This document shows, piece after piece, positions 35,213 through 36,289 of a stretch of DNA of 36,289 nucleotides. Every line of letters begins with the position of its first letter. Within the stretch, counting starts at the first letter, position 1. The notes under the pieces were generated by a model. It ran no database searches. It was not told the origin of the DNA and worked only from the letters and a program-made list of their open reading frames with translations. Origin of the DNA: Candidatus Avirikenella pullistercoris (GTDB lineage: Bacteria > Bacteroidota > Bacteroidia > Bacteroidales > Rikenellaceae); contig DVIX01000047.1 of assembly GCA_018710935.1 (NCBI GenBank), positions 1 through 36,289 on the forward strand, written 5' to 3'. Made by a program: the position numbers and the translations under genes.

Positions 35213-36289
35213 TTATATCCCCAATAATTTTTTTATTTCACTGATTTTATTCAGAGCTTCCAAAGGAGTAATATTATTGATATCTATGTTCTTGATTTGA
35301 TCGCGTAGTTGATAAATTAAAGGATCGTCCAGTTGGAACAAGGAGAGTTGTGTCCCGTTCGAGGTTTCGATTGTGTTCTTGAACTCCGGAAATTTTGCTG
35401 CATCGGTTTTGGAAGTATGGGTTACTCCTATCTTTTCTTCTCCGGAAGAACGATGCCGTTCCTCTAAAAGTTGCAATATCTCTTGGGCGCGGGCTACTAC
35501 TATACGAGGCATACCTGCCATGCGTGCGACATGAATCCCGAATGAATGTTCTGTCCCGCCGGGAATTAATTTACGTAAGAAGATTACTTTATTATTGATT
35601 TCTTTTACTTGTACGTTATAATTTTTTATGCGGGAATATATTTCTGCCATTTCATTCAGTTCATGGTAATGGGTGGCGAATAATGTTCTTGCGCCTCCTG
35701 ACGAATGTTCGTGCAGATATTCGACCATTGCCCACGCAATGGAAATGCCGTCGTAGGTGCTTGTGCCCCTCCCGATTTCATCCAACAGAACCAAAGAACG
35801 ATTCGTAATATTGTTGAGGATATTGGCGGATTCGAGCATTTCGACCATGAATGTAGATTCTCCCTGGGAAATATTGTCGGAAGCGCCTACCCGGGTGAAT
35901 ATCTTATCGACAATGCCGATGTGGGCGCTTTGAGCGGGAACATAACATCCGATTTGGGCAAGCAGTACGATAAGGCCGGTTTGCCGTAACAACGCCGATT
36001 TACCGGACATATTAGGCCCGGTAATAATGATGATTTGCTGTTCTTTATCGTCTAAATAAACATCGTTGGGAATATATTTGTCCCCGATGCTCATTAAACT
36101 TTCGATAACGGGATGACGTCCTTGCCGGATGTCCAATACATTTTCCTCTGTTACGACGGGACGGCAATAAGAATGTTCTTCTGCCGTCTGGGCAAAAGAG
36201 AGCAGCGTGTCTATTTGGGCGATAATCGTAGCATTGGATTGTACGGCCTGCGTATAGGACGAGAGTTCTATAACCAAAGCTCCGTATAT
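35213..36289 (-). CDS. mutS: DNA mismatch repair protein MutS (C-terminal part, cut by the window)
   Basis: MutS recognises mismatches and uses ATP to start repair. Only about the last 358 codons are present; the frame stays open to the right end of the window, so the start lies outside. Seen are the end of the lever/clamp region ([20 protein letters not shown]), the ATPase domain with Walker [15 protein letters not shown], the switch [18 protein letters not shown], Walker [17 protein letters not shown] and the signature histidine [11 protein letters not shown]. The C-terminal tail contains the dimerisation helices ([18 protein letters not shown]). No internal stop or frameshift is seen. It lies upstream of the tRNA promoter on the same strand. 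Confidence 0.97.
   Translation of the reverse strand: MYGALVIELSSYTQAVQSNATIIAQIDTLLSFAQTAEEHSYCRPVVTEENVLDIRQGRHPVIESLMSIGDKYIPNDVYLDDKEQQIIIITGPNMSGKSALLRQTGLIVLLAQIGCYVPAQSAHIGIVDKIFTRVGASDNISQGESTFMVEMLESANILNNITNRSLVLLDEIGRGTSTYDGISIAWAMVEYLHEHSSGGARTLFATHYHELNEMAEIYSRIKNYNVQVKEINNKVIFLRKLIPGGTEHSFGIHVARMAGMPRIVVARAQEILQLLEERHRSSGEEKIGVTHTSKTDAAKFPEFKNTIETSNGTQLSLFQLDDPLIYQLRDQIKNIDINNITPLEALNKISEIKKLLGI

Noticed and set aside
1-36289. Prophage, integrative element, CRISPR array or insertion sequence
   Set aside because: The S24 repressor and HicB-like gene suggested a mobile element, but no integrase, transposase, structural phage gene, direct repeat at the tRNA genes or spaced repeat array was found.

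Overview
The window looks like a chromosomal segment of a member of the Bacteroidales (phylum Bacteroidota), of moderate-to-low GC. The evidence is the gene families (Bacteroidota-type LpxA homologue, HAE1 efflux operon, DUF4080-type radical SAM protein, GlgB of the GH13 type, VWA/WG-repeat genes), the many Bacteroidota-style promoters (TTG or TTTG, about 20 bp, TAnnTTTG) and the lack of encoded CCA on the tRNAs. The genus cannot be fixed from sequence alone; a Barnesiella- or Coprobacter-like gut bacterium is only a guess. Most genes are ordinary core genes. No insertion sequence, CRISPR array, prophage block or rRNA operon was seen.

Layout. 1-6.8 kb: a minus-strand efflux operon (acrA-like, acrB-like, outer-membrane factor) that ends with an lpxA-family gene and a perfect 16-bp terminator hairpin. 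6.8-7.4 kb: a gene-poor gap holding a plus-strand promoter and terminator pair that may define a small RNA. 7.4-10.0 kb: alaS. 10.3-12.2 kb: two tandem, membrane-anchored M23 peptidase paralogues. 12.3-17.5 kb: a minus-strand run of DUF2461 protein, acyl-ACP thioesterase, radical SAM protein, aldo/keto reductase and a lipoprotein of the alpha/beta-hydrolase fold. 17.7-20.0 kb: bioA and a coiled-coil lipoprotein. 20.0-23.1 kb: obgE and glgB. 23.4-26.1 kb: a POT-family peptide transporter and an M28 peptidase. 26.1-30.7 kb: a minus-strand series of a YqhD-like alcohol dehydrogenase, a nitroreductase, and a three-gene unit (WG-repeat protein with a possible pseudokinase domain, VWA protein, unknown small protein). 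31.1-33.2 kb: RNase P RNA, fmt and a lipoprotein. 33.2-34.8 kb: an S24-type repressor divergent from a HicB-like/HTH gene, with back-to-back promoters and palindromes between them. 34.9-36.3 kb: tRNA-Leu(UAA), tRNA-Gly(GCC) and the 3' part of mutS.

The best candidate for an under-described system is the three-gene unit at 27922-30725, in which a VWA domain protein with an intact MIDAS is encoded beside a protein that looks like a degenerate kinase fused to WG repeats, plus an unrecognised small protein. This recalls the VWA-kinase-phosphatase groups found around tellurite-resistance (TerY) genes, but no phosphatase or TerD gene is present. Other signals worth a look are the S24/HicB-like control region, the possible small RNA at about 7.2 kb, and a 13-bp inverted repeat lying over the thioesterase start codon.
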